Shown here piece by piece: positions 21,647-32,283 of a DNA stretch of 64,000 nucleotides (position 1 is the first letter of the stretch; each line of letters opens with the position of its first letter). Source of the DNA: Buddleja alternifolia (Eukaryota; Streptophyta; Magnoliopsida; Lamiales; Scrophulariaceae); contig CM033393.1 of NCBI GenBank assembly GCA_019426215.1, forward strand, positions 6,854,046 through 6,918,045. The letters run 5' to 3'. Below the pieces are notes generated by a model. That model saw only the letters and a program-made list of their open reading frames with translations. It ran no database searches and was not told where the DNA came from. A program made the position numbers and the translations under genes.

Positions 21647-22912
21647 ATGAATATTGGTGTGTGGAATATAAGGGGGTTGAACACAGCGGAGAAGCAGCAA
21701 GCTGCTAGGAAGCTGAGTGCAGCCCATAAACTGGATGTCATGGCAATTTTAGAAACTAGAGTTAAACCATAGAAGTATCAAAAAATAAGGAAAGGTTTTG
21801 GGAATGAGTGGGAGGTTATAAACAATTACATAGCTGCGTTAAATGGCAAAGTTTGGTCAATGTGGAAAAAACAAAATGTCAAATGCACGGTTGAGTTGGT
21901 GACTGCACAACTGATCAGTTGTCGAATGGTGATTGGAAAATTTGTTTTTATATTGTCTATAGTGTATGCTCATAATGATGAAGTCGGGAGAGCTTCACTG
22001 TGGGAGGATATAAAGAGATAAAATTATGCAGAGCCTTGGGTGTTAATGGGTGACTGGAATGTAACATTACACCAAGATGAAAAGTTGAGTAGTGATGGGT
22101 CTTTTGCTGGTGGAAGCGAGGCAATGAGAGATTGTTTCCAACATGTGGGATTGACTGATATATCATACTCAGGATATTTTTATACATGGTGCAATCATCA
22201 GGATGCTGAAACACGAACTTATTGCAAGTTAGATGGAGTGGTAGCTAACAGTGAGTGGTTCACTCATATGGAGGGTTCTCATGTTCAGTTGAATGAAAAA
22301 GACCTTTCAGACCATTGTCCAATGATTCTAACTATAAAGGAGCTGAAGCTAGGAAATCCCCCTTTTAGATTCTTGAATGGCTGGAGATATCACCAAGGTT
22401 TTTTTGATATTATCAAAGAAGAATGGGGAAAAGAGGTGGCAGGGTATAGGATGTATAGAGTTGTCCAAAAAAGTAAACAATTGAAGAAGAGATTGAAAGA
22501 ATTACACAAAGGGCATTATTCAAATATTTCTGAACAAGTGCTAACTATGAAGAGTAAGTTGCAAGCAGTGAGGGAATCTCTAAGCGATGCTCCCTTTGAC
22601 TCAAATCTGATCTAGCAAGAAAAAGCAACATATGATGAGCTGAGGCATCTTTTAAGAATGGAGATTGAGTTCCTAAAACAGAAAGCGAAAGTGGACTTCT
22701 TTCAGAAAGGAGATGAGTGCACAAAGTATCATTTTGCAAGACTAAAAGAAAGAAGAGCACAGGGAAAAATCTTAGTCCTTAAAACAGCAGGGGAGACACT
22801 CTTAATGATCCAGAAGTAATTAAGAATGAGATCTTAAATTTTTATCAAAGCCTAATGGGAGCAAGTTGTACAACACAAGCTAAAATTGATCAGACAGTTA
22901 TTCAATAGGGCT
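21647..22912 (+). pseudogene. LINE ORF2, endonuclease part and linker
   Basis: It starts at ATG 21647 (MNIGVWNIRGLNTAEK), the usual start of the APE-type endonuclease; the catalytic-motif regions LETRVKP, VLMGDWNV, CKLDGVVANSEW and LSDHCPMIL are visible. Stops interrupt it (TAG after LETRVKP near 21769, TAA near 22020, TAG at 22613-22615). The coiled linker before RT (KVDFFQKGDECTKYHFARLKERR) follows, then a frameshift between about 22760 and 22915. In the family this domain nicks the target DNA that primes reverse transcription. Confidence 0.85.
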
Positions 22913-22914
22913 AT

Positions 22915-24933
22915 TTGTTGCAGCAAGAGGATTTGTTGACCTTAAAGCAACCCGTCACAAGGGAGGAAATCAAGAAGGACTTTTTCTCTATCCCAGATGA
23001 AAAGAGTCCAGGACCTGACGGCTATAATTCATATTTCTATAAAAGTTCTTGGCACATAACTGGAGATGAGATATGTACAGCAGTTCTGGATGTGTTCACC
23101 AAAAGGAAATTGCTCACAGAAACTAATCATACCCTTCTCCACCTTATTCCAAAATGTAAGGCACCCTCAACTGTGGATGATTTTAGGCCTATTGCCTGTT
23201 GTACAGTGCTATATAAAGCTATTTCAAAAATTATTTGTAATAGACTTGATAGAGTGTTACCTAAATTGGTGGATCAAGCTCAGGGAGCTTTTGTTAAAGG
23301 AAGGTCCATTGTTGAAAATGTGTTACTTTGTCATGAGCTGGTAAAGGGCTACAATAGAAAAGGTGTGTCACCTAGAGTGGTTATGAAGGTAGATATCAGG
23401 AAAGCCTACGATATAGCGTGTTGGGACTTTTTGACTAAAATTCTTCAAGCATATGGTTTCCCTAAGGAGTTTGTTCAGGTGATCATGCTCTGTGTTACTA
23501 CAGCAAGATATTCAATTATGTTACATGGGGAAGTTTTTGGTAACTTTAAGAGGAAAAGGGGATTGAGGCAAGGGGATCCCATGTCCCCTTACCTTTTTGT
23601 GTTAGTCATGGACTATTTATCAAGGAGCTTTAAATTATTACAAAGAGACCCGGGGTTTAAGTTTCACCCTAAATGCAAGAAAATGGGCTTGGTGAATTTG
23701 TGCTTTGCAGATGACCTCATGATGTTCTGCAAAGGGGAGGAGCGGTCCATCTGCAAAGTAAAGGAGACATTTGAGCAGTTCTCTGAAGTGTCAGGACTAA
23801 AGATGAATTTGGATAAAAGCCAACTTATCTGTGGAGGTGTGGCAGAGATGGAAAAAAGGTCCTTTCTACAGGTCACTGGCTTCTCTGAGGGTGCAATGCC
23901 TATGAGATACCTGGGTGTTCCTCTAATCTCCTCTCGGCTTAGTGTCAAGAACTGTCAACCATTGATCGAGCAGATAATTCATAGAATTTCATCATGGGCA
24001 TCAAAATTCTTATCTTTTGCAGGTAGAGTCCTCCTCATTAAGGTTGTAATCTTTGGGGTGCAAATGTATTGGAGCCAAATTTTTCCACTTCCAATAACTG
24101 TCATTCAGGAAATTGAAAAAATTTATAGAACATTCTTATGGAGTGGGAGAGCTCATGGGAAATATCATGCTATAGTGAGTTGGATGGAGGTATGCATATC
24201 AAAAAGTGAAGGGGGACTTGGGATAATAGCATTGGAGCAATGGAATATAGCTGCTTTGTTTAAACAAATATGGAACATAGCCAAGAAGACTGATTCTATG
24301 TGGATAAGGTAGGTTCACTCGTATTATCGGAAATCTGGTACTGTTTGGTCAGTGCAAGTGAGGGGGAGTGATTCTTGGTGGTGGAAGAGATTGATTGCTA
24401 TAAGAACTTTATTTCTGGATGATATTGATACGTTGCACAATGATTGGAAATGGGGTCAATTTACTATCCACAAGGCATATGAGCATGCAAGAGAACACAA
24501 GGAAGAGGTTGTCTGGAGGAAATTGGTGTGGGGTAAGCGACCCGTTGCTCTACACCGATTCATTTTATGGCTTGCAGTGTTAGACAGGCTTAAAACTCAT
24601 GATAGAATTAGCAAATGGACATCGCTAGAGGATGAGAGATGCATGTTCTATGCAAATAAGGAGGAAACAAGGGATCATGATTTTTTCCTTTGTGAGTTTA
24701 CTAATGAGGTTAAGAGACAGTGCTGGGATTGTATGAAGATTGGATGCAAACTGGGCTTAAAGATTAGTAAAGGAAGAACTCAACTCAGTTGTAAAAAACG
24801 AGCTCTTTTTGCAGCTATAGTCTACTTTATTTGGTTAGAGAGGAATCGAAGACTGTTCGGGGTAGAGAGAAGTACGGTACAACAGGTTGTAGAGAAAATA
24901 TGGAATGTTGTGAAATGTAAATTTGTTTGGTAG
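22915..24933 (+). pseudogene. LINE ORF2, reverse transcriptase and C-terminal zinc domain
   Basis: 22915-24312 is open for 465 codons: SIPDEKSPGPDGYNSYFYKSSW, HLIPKC, DFRPIACC, KAISKIICNRL, FVKGRSIVENVLLCHELV, VVMKVDIRKAYD, RQGDPMSPYLFVL and the catalytic box FADDLMMF, all RT motifs of plant L1 elements. A TAG at 24310-24312 interrupts it. The same frame continues in 24352-24933 with the zf-RVT-type domain (KRPVALHRFILWLAVLDRL, then a Cys-His set around 24640-24700) to a TAG at 24931-24933. The RT catalytic residues look intact, but the full ORF2 cannot be translated. Confidence 0.9.
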
Positions 24934-25001
24934 TGAGACCCAGGTATGCCTGGAGTATATGTAATCTCGTTTGAGTTTTAATAGATACGCTTACTTTTTC
25001 C

Positions 25002-25012
25002 AAAAAAAAAAA
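25002..25012 (+). other. LINE poly(A) tail
   Basis: A run of 11 A after ACTTTTTCC, directly before the right target duplication. It marks the 3' end of the retrotransposed RNA. Confidence 0.85.
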
Positions 25013-25673
25013 TTAATTATTTGGAGGAATAAGTTAATTTATTTATGGAACTAATTAATTTATTTTTTCTTGGAGAAATAAAATTAATTAAACATCTAAT
25101 CAATTATTTAATTAGTCTAATTAATTAGATTGAATTCAATAATAAATAAAAGATTGGATTGGACCAAAATTGATGCACCACGAGGCACATCCATAGTGAC
25201 TGGGTCGGCTTCTATAGATGCCTAACATAGGTGTTTTAGCCCAAGGGTTTTGACTTAAGTGATATAAATATGTCACTTCATTAAAACCCTACATAACACA
25301 AGTCATAAGACACTTGAGTTACAAGAAAAAGAAAAGTACTCCCTCCCTTCTCTCTCAATAGCCATCCGTCTCCTTGGTCAAGAAGAAGGAGTTTTTCATT
25401 CAAGGCTTTCGGCGAGACGATTTAGAGTCAGCGCAATTGTACGGCTCAGATCAAGAATTAATCAGTCGGATCAATTCATGAAAGAGGTGAAGATTTTGAA
25501 AGTTTAAAGAAATTTAGATTCATCCAACCATTTCGCTTCAACGGGTAAAGTGTCAAAATCTTTCTTTTACATACGCACGCTAAAACCCCAAGTTGATCCT
25601 ATTATTGCAAAATCTGTAAAAAAATTCGTGATACCATTTCCGCTGTGTTTTATTAATTTTTCCCAACAGTGAC

Positions 25674-25838
25674 AACAATGGAGCAATAGCGTAGGCAAAG
25701 GAACCAAGATCTCACAACAAATCCAAACACATAGAGAGGAGATATCACATTATAAAAGAGATCATTGGTAGAGGTGAAATAGCCTCAGCAGACAACGTTG
25801 CTGACCCGCTGATCAAACCATTATCACGATGCTTCTAG
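25674..25838 (+). pseudogene. RNase H, 3' part, family A
   Basis: Continuation of the RNase H frame broken at 19174: NNGAIA, a TAG, AKEPRSHNKSKHIERRYHII, then GRGEIASADNVADPLIKPLS and a TAG at 25836-25838. The ADPLTKPL-type ending is the usual C-terminus of copia pol. The PPT and LTR follow within 70 bp. Confidence 0.88.
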
Positions 25839-25891
25839 AATATCATCTTGAGAAGATGGGTATTAGATACCATAGAGAGTGACATTGAGTG

Positions 25892-25902
25892 CAAGTGGGA
25901 GA
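25892..25902 (+). promoter_or_regulatory. Polypurine tract, family A
   Basis: CAAGTGGGAGA lies directly before the LTR start TGTTGG at 25903, the place where plus-strand DNA synthesis is primed. Confidence 0.8.
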
Positions 25903-27545
25903 TGTTGGTGTTTATGCCCTCAGATACCACAAGATGATAGATTGTATGGGGCATAGTACTTGTAATTAAACTTCTTTTAATAAATAGAGGCATTTCTATT
26001 GTTTTACTTATTGGCATCTATAAGTTGTTAGACAATAAATAGTCCATGAGGTAAAAGGCGAAGCTTCTACTTCTTATGGGATAAGAAGAAATGCACTAGA
26101 AGCTTTAGGTACTTTATCTCTAAAACTCATTTGCAAGTCATAGAGAGTTTCGAAAGGACATCTAAACTGGATAAGACTTGTATGGCATAGACTCTGACAT
26201 GAAAGTGCTATTCTAACACTATGGAGATAGTGAGAGTTTATGTCATAGACACATCAGGGAAGGTGGTGAGTTCGAACACGACTCGCATGAGTTTTCACTC
26301 TATGACAGTCAATGATAGAACTGATTAGTTGTGATAGGTGTACGTGAATCTCAGATTTGAGAAATCACGTTGAAGATGCACTTTGATATCAAGTCCGTCA
26401 CTAGAGTGGTTAGAATTCACCTGTTGGTGGGATCAACCTCGAAATGCAACCTCATAGGCAAGTGGTAGTCTGAACTAATTTCAAGATGGAATTTATTCTC
26501 TCATAAGTGAATGAGATTATATCCTATGCAATCATAAGTGAGTGAGGTCAAAAGTTTTTGCCAAAGCATTATGAGCCTTTTGTGTTTGACACAAGAGTAA
26601 GCTTATTGACCTTGACTCATTATGATTCAAGCATATGGTCAACTCCTGTGAGGTTAACTGAACCATGACTCTCACTTGACCGGGATATTAGAATAAAAGG
26701 TTTATACTTACAAAGTATTTGAGAATGATCCATTCTTTCAATCTCATGTGAGTTTGAATGTGGGGTCACATGACTAGTTAGGTGTCACCCACATCCTATG
26801 GTTCCTCCCATTGCCTTACGAGACGAACTTAAAGAGTTGCGCATTAAGGAATAGTAAAGGGAAAATAAAGGGAATTATTTAGAGGGAAAACTTATAATTA
26901 ATAGCTCATTAGATGAGATAATTAATTTAAAGATAAGATTAATTTATTAGAGAAATAAATTAATGAATTAATTTATCTAATTATTATTTAATTAGAATAA
27001 TTAATTTATTCATTTATTGGATAAATAATTAAATAAAAAGCAAATGGACCAAAACCCTAGACTAATTGGACGCCTATATCAGTCAAGTTGGGAGTCCATG
27101 TAGGTGCCCAACATAAGGGTGTTTGGCTTTTCTTGGTCATTAACTCAAGTGATATATATTTAATTCAATTGTGACTTCTTGACCTAAGTAATCTCATAAC
27201 CTCATAAGTTTCCAAGAAAAAGAAATTCCCTCCCTCTCTCTTCTCTCTAGCCATCGCCTACTAAGAAGAAAAAGAGGATATTTTTTATCTTGCTTTCTGC
27301 ATGATTATTTAGAGACATCGGCATATTCAGTGTTAGCATCAGTAATCAAAAGGAAGCTTCGGATTCAAGATTTTGGATTTTTCGAAAAAGGAGTTGAAGA
27401 TTTCAAGAGTAGTTGTCGGTTCAGAAATCGAAAGTGACGTGAAATCTCCAACCACTTCGCAATGAATATGCAATATGGAGATTACCACATGGGAATTTTA
27501 TTTATTCCGCTGTGTTTTATTTCTTTATTATACCGTTTCCCAACA
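25903..27545 (+). repeat. Family-A LTR (3' LTR of first unit, shared with second unit)
   Basis: 1,643 bp, TGTTGGTGTTTATGCCC to CCCAACA. It is followed by a PBS and leader instead of host DNA, so it serves as 3' LTR of the first element and 5' LTR of a second, deleted one. Confidence 0.9.
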
Positions 27546-27789
27546 GTGGTATTAGAGCTAATCTATGATATAGTATATTTAATCATGGTTGTGATTTATG
27601 TGCTTTTATTTTCGCAAATTTATGAAGCATGTGAAATCTACCCCTTTTTTTATGATTTATAGCCCAGATGTTTTTTTTTTCTGATTTATGTATTCATATA
27701 GAATTTGAAAATCCAGAAAATTCGTACGAGGAAAATGAAATGGAGCTGAAGCCCAGACTCGTGCGCGCCAATATACTAAATAAACAAAG
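27546..27789 (+). mobile_element. PBS and leader remnant of a second family-A unit
   Basis: PBS TGGTATTAGAGC at 27547-27558, then leader sequence that matches 13511-13725 (TTTAATCATGGTTGTGAT, GAAGCCCAGACTC). The match stops at about 27770, where the rest of the internal region is missing, and about 20 bp of unassigned sequence follows. Confidence 0.85.
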
Positions 27790-27870
27790 GATATGGAATA
27801 TAGAGATGACCACATGGGAATTTTATTTATTCCGTTACGTTTTATTTTTTTATTATACCATTTCCCCACA
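27790..27870 (+). repeat. 3' end of a family-A LTR
   Basis: Matches the last ~80 bp of the A LTRs (GAGATGACCACATGGGAA, ATTATACCATTTCCCCACA) and ends at 27870 against the 5-bp target duplication CTTGT. It is what remains of the outer right LTR of the compound element. Confidence 0.85.
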
Positions 27871-28190
27871 CTTGTATCAGTCTAAACAAGTCCATATGTA
27901 GTAATTCAAGAATTCTAGAGGTAGATAGATATGCCTTCTTCTTGAAAGGTGATTTAACTTGTTTAACCATTTGGTATGCGGTGTTTTTGGAACGAGCCTT
28001 TAGGTAATCCCTCCACTAAATTAAGCGTTACGAGCTGAGAGATTGCCTTAAAGTTGAGGTGATTCATTTTTCTATGCTATAACCAACCCATTTCTGATTG
28101 ACTCTTAGCCACAAAGCATGCAGAGTTGTTGCTTAAATTTGAACCACAATCTACTAAATAAACATTATTTGTTCTAGTTCCTTTCAGATT
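27871..28190 (-). pseudogene. Element C pre-integrase fragment between two insertions
   Basis: Minus-strand resemblance to D pol around residues 105-215: [41 protein letters not shown], then broken sequence up to the region before the integrase core. Bounded by CTTGT (27871-27875, duplication of the A complex) and AGATT (28186-28190, duplication of D). A frameshift and stops lie in the second half. Confidence 0.85.
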
Positions 28191-29948
28191 TGTTAGGAAT
28201 TTCATATTAGATGTTTTGATGATGACAAATAGGACTTTTTGTTAGACTCCGAAAAGTGTAAAAGCTTTCATAGAATGTTATGTATAAGTACCTGAAAGCT
28301 TATTTATCTTAGGTTGTAGAATTCCTTAGACTAAGTATGTGACACTAAAACACTTAGGAAAATTCTGGGTGAGTCTACCAAGTGATGAAGGTGAAGATCA
28401 AGCGTCTAAAGCTACAATGGATAAAAATATCTTGAAGCGTCCGTCAAACGCTTTAGGGATTATCCCAGTGCTCAAACTACGAATGGATAACTCAGGCCTA
28501 ATTCTCAACATCAAGTGAAATGACGGAATTCTCAGTAAGACCATCAAGACAAGATTGAAGAGTAAGCGTCTGAAATAAAGAAAAGAAAGTCAGGATCAGT
28601 CCAAGCGTCTGTCCAATACACGAGAATAACTATTCTCTTCAGCAAGCGTCCAAAAAAGGTTAAACCAACACAACCTACAAAGAACGTAACCTGAAAAAGA
28701 ATTCAGACCCAAAACCATCCAAAGACTTAAAAAATGCATGAATCAAACGGACGAATTATTTCCAACGGAAATAAGACAAGATGCATTAAAAGACGGATAA
28801 GTGCTATTAAAATATAAGCACTATAAGTTATGGGCAAGCCATATCTTTGACCTAGACTGTCAGATTTATGAAACCAAGACCATGCCTAACCAATTAAATA
28901 TACCCAAAGTTAGAAATGTCTGAACTCAAGGAATGTTTGGGGAAACGAGACTCCAACCGAGTCAAATGGACAAAAACCACCAATACCTTATAAATAGCTC
29001 TTTCAACAAACAAGTAAATTGATGCAAAAGTGCGTGACACACAAAAATACCTACCTTGTTGAAAGAAAAGCTTACTAAAAATCATAGCCAAATATCCATA
29101 TAAGCTTTTCACAAATATTCCAGAGACAGTCACCCATATCTCAAATCTCTTGTTAAGAAGAACCTATACCACCATTGAGATATCCCCAAGTTGTTTGAAC
29201 TTTCCAAAAACAAACAAACCCGTGACCAAAACCATCAACACCTTTCATCTGAGTGAGAAAGCTGGTTGACTTGCAAGCAACATTTTTGTGTAAAAGAAGC
29301 TTGTTGAAGTTGATCTCTATTGGAGCTGAAATCTGTATGACCAAGGAGTTCCGAGATCAAGAGTAACTTGCACCATTTCTGAGTGAAAGAAGCAAGGGGA
29401 TAGAAGATCTTTAGTGGAGCTGAAATCTGTGTGACCAAGGAGTTCCAAGATCATATCCAATCTCTCTCTATCTTGTAGAAGTCTCTGTGTGACTCTTCGA
29501 TAATCATCATAGTGGAAAACCTCCCTGATAAAAGGAGAAGAAGGACGTAGCTGGGATTACATCACCCAGTGAACCTTACAAATATCTTGTGTCATTTACC
29601 TCTTTAAGCATTCATTGTGTTACTGCTTTACTATTCCTTCTGCATACATTCTGATAAAGTCTTAAAACAACTAAGCGACTACTTTCGAATAATTAACTGA
29701 ACGCTAAGCTATAAAATACTTCCGCTGTGCTAACTCTGATTTAGTGATTAAACTCTGCCCTACTCTGGTAAGCGTTGAAGTCACCGAGTCTAAGTTAACG
29801 TTTTTCAAGCGCCACATCTAGCGCTTAAACTTGTCAAGCGTTCAAATACTTCAAAGTAATACGAATTTTTAAGAAGTCAAAAAAGACTTCAGGGTCTATT
29901 CAACCCCCCCCCCTTCTAGACCCTTTCGTATACCACTTGGGACCAACA
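28191..29948 (+). repeat. Element D 5' LTR
   Basis: 1,758 bp, TGTTAGGAATTTCAT to GGGACCAACA. It contains a TATA-like box at 28989-28996 and ends in a U5 segment with two potential hairpins around a C10 run (29873-29922). The minus-strand ORFs at 28894-29438 are LTR noise; their counterparts recur in the 3' LTR. Confidence 0.95.
28989..28996 (+). promoter_or_regulatory. TATA-like box in D 5' LTR
   Basis: TATAAATA about 960 bp before the LTR end; the same octamer is kept in the 3' LTR (41099-41106) and, on the minus strand, in the C LTR (46389-46396). It is probably the core promoter of the genomic transcript; no start site can be read from sequence. Confidence 0.5.
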
Positions 29949-29950
29949 AG

Positions 29951-29962
29951 TGGTATCAGAGC
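29951..29962 (+). promoter_or_regulatory. Primer binding site, element D
   Basis: TGGTATCAGAGC, a perfect match to the initiator tRNA-Met primer site, two bases after the 5' LTR. Confidence 0.93.
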
Positions 29963-29994
29963 GGTTGAAGTTGAAACCCAAGCGTTTCCAAGCG

Positions 29995-30013
29995 TAACTG
30001 CTTGTTCAGATCC
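29995..30013 (+). promoter_or_regulatory. Conserved leader block
   Basis: TAACTGCTTGTTCAGATCC between PBS and gag is kept almost unchanged in E (56846-56864) and C (45433-45451, minus strand). It may be a packaging or dimerisation signal; function is inferred only from conservation and position. Confidence 0.4.
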
Positions 30014-30055
30014 ATTTTTTTTATATAGTCGCTTCAAAATTACTTTAAATTCTTC

Positions 30056-32269
30056 ATGGCATTTTCTAAAGTTCCCAAGTTGACCGAGTCAAATTATGAC
30101 TCTTGGAAGGTCAAAGCGTTTACTTATTTGTGTTCATGTGATGATGAAATGTGTGATATCATTTCAGATGGGCCAATCAAAATATACAAAGTTATCACCA
30201 GAGCGCCCGAAGCCACAGGAGAAACACCTGACGGTTATGTGGAGAAGCCCAAACAAGAATGGTCCACCGATGAGCGTCGACGAGCCAATCTAGACAATGT
30301 CGGTCGGAATGCATTATACACAACCATTGGTGACAATGACAACTTATTCAACAAAGTCAAATCATGCAATACAACTAAAGAAATCTGGGATAAGTTGGCT
30401 ACTATCTGTGGTGGCTCAGCACAAATAAAGGAAAACAAATTATCAATTGCCAAAGAAAAATTCAACGGCTTCAAGATGCTACCTAATGAGACGCTAGAGC
30501 AATTAGACATGAGGTTTACAACCCTTGTCACTGAACTAACATCTCTGGGTATGGAGCTACAAAATCGAGAAACAGTGGTCAAAATCTTTAGAAGTCTTCC
30601 AAGCAGATTCCTGATGAAAACAACTGCAATGAGAGAATCAAACAATCTGGACAGCCTAACTCCAGAAGATGCTTTTTCAGAACTCAAAGCATTTGAGTTT
30701 GAGCTGAATTCGGCCAGTGATGCAGTAAGTAATCCAGTGATCGAATCCGGAGCGCTAATGGCATCAATCAAAGGAAAACCTATCAAAGAAAAAGGTTCGG
30801 ATATAAGTGAGGAAGAAGAACTGGCGCTTCTAAATAGATTCAGGAAATTCCTGAAATATGAAAAGAAGGGAAACAGTCCTAAGCACCCAGGACAAAGTTC
30901 ATATCAAGCGCTTCCTCAAATACAACCACAATATCAAGCGCCTCACTATCCTGCGTCCTCCTCCCTAGCGCCAATTCAATATCAAACTCCTTCTCAGCAA
31001 GATCTCTCAGCGCCTGCAGCGTTAAACCAACGATCCACAAGATTAACAAACGAACAAAAGATGAAGACCAATCTTTGTTACAACTGCAGGAGACCAGGGC
31101 ATTTCCAAGTTAATTGCCCATATCCAAATGTGTCTAAACCTACAAAGCAAGATCACACGGATAGAAACCAATTCAGGAGCAACCTGAGACAACAAGGCTT
31201 GCTAGCAGAATCAGAACCTCTCTATACGCCTGAAGAGGACTTGGAATCATCAGATGAAAGCAGCGATGATGAACCATCAAAGGACTCAGCATTCATTTGT
31301 CTCATGGCAAGAGAAAATGAAGCATCTAACGACGTACCATCTGAGGTAACCACTGATCTGTATCATCCTCTCTCTTATGATGAATTACTTGACAAAGTAA
31401 AGGAATATTATACAGATTGTCAAGATGCCACCCAATTATTCCAAAATCACCATCGTATTATTTCAGCACTCAGAAGTGATAACCTAACGCTCAAAGCAGA
31501 GTTGCAAATTCAGCAACAGTGCATTGAGAAAAACCAATCACTCGAAAGTGAAATTACTCAGCTAAAAGGTGATCTTGATATAATAGTCAAAAGAGAAGCT
31601 GAAATGGTCGCTAAACTTGCCAAATCAGAGCAGCTTATCTCTTCATTATCAAAAGCGTCTAGAACGCTAGATAATGTGACTAAAATAACCAGGGCATTTG
31701 GTGAAAAGACCGGTCTAGGTTTTGATATATTCAGTTATAAAGCCAAAGCGTCCAATGTTACAACAATCAACAAAGGAAAAGGTGTAATCTTTGTTGAAGA
31801 AAGTTCAATCAGACAAACGCTGAATGAATCAACAAATACTGGTACAAAAGTTAATGATAAAGTCAACATTGACTCAGGCAAAGGAAAGACCAAAGCGAAT
31901 GTCTCACAAAAGAAAATATATCCAAACGCTCAAAAAGCTAAGGAGATATTTTCTGCCAGTGAATCAAACATTAAGCGTCCCGCACCAAAAGTGCATCCTA
32001 AGCCAATACCAAACAGAATCAAACGTCTATATCCAAAACAATCCAGTTCATATTATCAACACTATGATAATTGTGAATACGATTATAATTATTACTATAA
32101 TCAAGGATATTTCTATACATCTAGAAAAAGTATGCAACTCAAAACGAAACCCAAGAAGGCCAATCTTTCTCCCATAGTGAAGACAAGGCAAATATGGGTT
32201 CCGAAAAATCTAATTCACGTCACTAACAAAGAAGGACCCAAAACAAAATGGGTACCTAAAGGAAATTAG
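30056..32269 (+). CDS. gag: Gag of element D
   Basis: 737 residues, start MAFSKVPKLTESNYDSWKVK; the same start context is seen in E (56903). Residues ~1-220: copia gag (DUF4219/UBN2-type) domain with WDKLATICGGSAQIKENKL and VVKIFRSLPSRFLMKTTAM. ~230-330: Gln/Pro-rich linker. 341-354: zinc knuckle CYNCRRPGHFQVNC. ~400-425: acidic Ser/Glu/Asp tract. ~440-545: coiled-coil-like segment (AELQIQQQCIEKNQSLESEITQ). The C-terminal third is basic with a Tyr-rich stretch and ends TKWVPKGN. It forms the particle shell and binds genomic RNA. It is longer than ordinary copia gag, as expected of SIRE-type elements, and ends 14 bp before pol in another frame. Confidence 0.93.
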   Translation: MAFSKVPKLTESNYDSWKVKAFTYLCSCDDEMCDIISDGPIKIYKVITRAPEATGETPDGYVEKPKQEWSTDERRRANLDNVGRNALYTTIGDNDNLFNKVKSCNTTKEIWDKLATICGGSAQIKENKLSIAKEKFNGFKMLPNETLEQLDMRFTTLVTELTSLGMELQNRETVVKIFRSLPSRFLMKTTAMRESNNLDSLTPEDAFSELKAFEFELNSASDAVSNPVIESGALMASIKGKPIKEKGSDISEEEELALLNRFRKFLKYEKKGNSPKHPGQSSYQALPQIQPQYQAPHYPASSSLAPIQYQTPSQQDLSAPAALNQRSTRLTNEQKMKTNLCYNCRRPGHFQVNCPYPNVSKPTKQDHTDRNQFRSNLRQQGLLAESEPLYTPEEDLESSDESSDDEPSKDSAFICLMARENEASNDVPSEVTTDLYHPLSYDELLDKVKEYYTDCQDATQLFQNHHRIISALRSDNLTLKAELQIQQQCIEKNQSLESEITQLKGDLDIIVKREAEMVAKLAKSEQLISSLSKASRTLDNVTKITRAFGEKTGLGFDIFSYKAKASNVTTINKGKGVIFVEESSIRQTLNESTNTGTKVNDKVNIDSGKGKTKANVSQKKIYPNAQKAKEIFSASESNIKRPAPKVHPKPIPNRIKRLYPKQSSSYYQHYDNCEYDYNYYYNQGYFYTSRKSMQLKTKPKKANLSPIVKTRQIWVPKNLIHVTNKEGPKTKWVPKGN

Positions 32270-32283
32270 ATCTGCCCTTATGA

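Larger units (their letters stand above)
20168..25014 (+). mobile_element. L1-type LINE, full-length but decayed
   Basis: About 4.85 kb: 5' UTR, ORF1 (gag-like with a CCHC knuckle), ORF2 (APE endonuclease, RT, zinc-binding domain), short 3' UTR and a poly(A) run at 25002-25012, flanked by a 12-bp target duplication. Domain order and target duplication are those of plant L1 elements. It lies in the same orientation as the LTR it entered. Several nonsense codons and one frameshift inactivate it. Confidence 0.9.
19175..25668 (+). mobile_element. Solo family-A LTR inserted in RNase H, itself carrying a LINE
   Basis: The LTR starts TCTTAGGTTTATGTCCTC (a worn TGTTGG start) and ends CCCAACA. Without the LINE it is about 1.63 kb, the full A-LTR length. 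Flanks ATGAC (19170-19174) and GTGAC (25669-25673) are a 5-bp target duplication with one mismatch. Across it, YYD joins NNGAIA of RNase H in frame. A lone LTR with its own duplication shows insertion followed by LTR-LTR recombination. Confidence 0.9.
11876..27870 (+). mobile_element. Family-A Ty1/copia complex (LTR-internal-LTR-internal'-LTR')
   Basis: LTR 11876-13496, PBS, degenerate gag-pol (interrupted by a solo LTR carrying a LINE), PPT 25892-25902 and LTR 25903-27545. Then a second PBS and the first ~225 bp of the internal region, and finally the last ~80 bp of another LTR ending CCCCACA at 27870. The 5-bp flanks CTTTT (11871-11875) and CTTGT (27871-27875) are a target duplication around the whole complex, so two elements sharing the middle LTR entered or arose here and the second lost most of its length. 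The ~1.6-kb LTRs and gag style suggest the Angela/Tork side of Ty1/copia (inference). Confidence 0.85.

Noticed and set aside
22915..24312. Idea that the RT ORF is a functional host gene
   Set aside because: Flanked by LINE endonuclease and zinc domain, poly(A) and target duplication, with nonsense codons; it is part of a LINE.
28894..29438. Three small minus-strand ORFs, also at 41263-41548
   Set aside because: They repeat because they lie in the two LTRs of D; no family resemblance.
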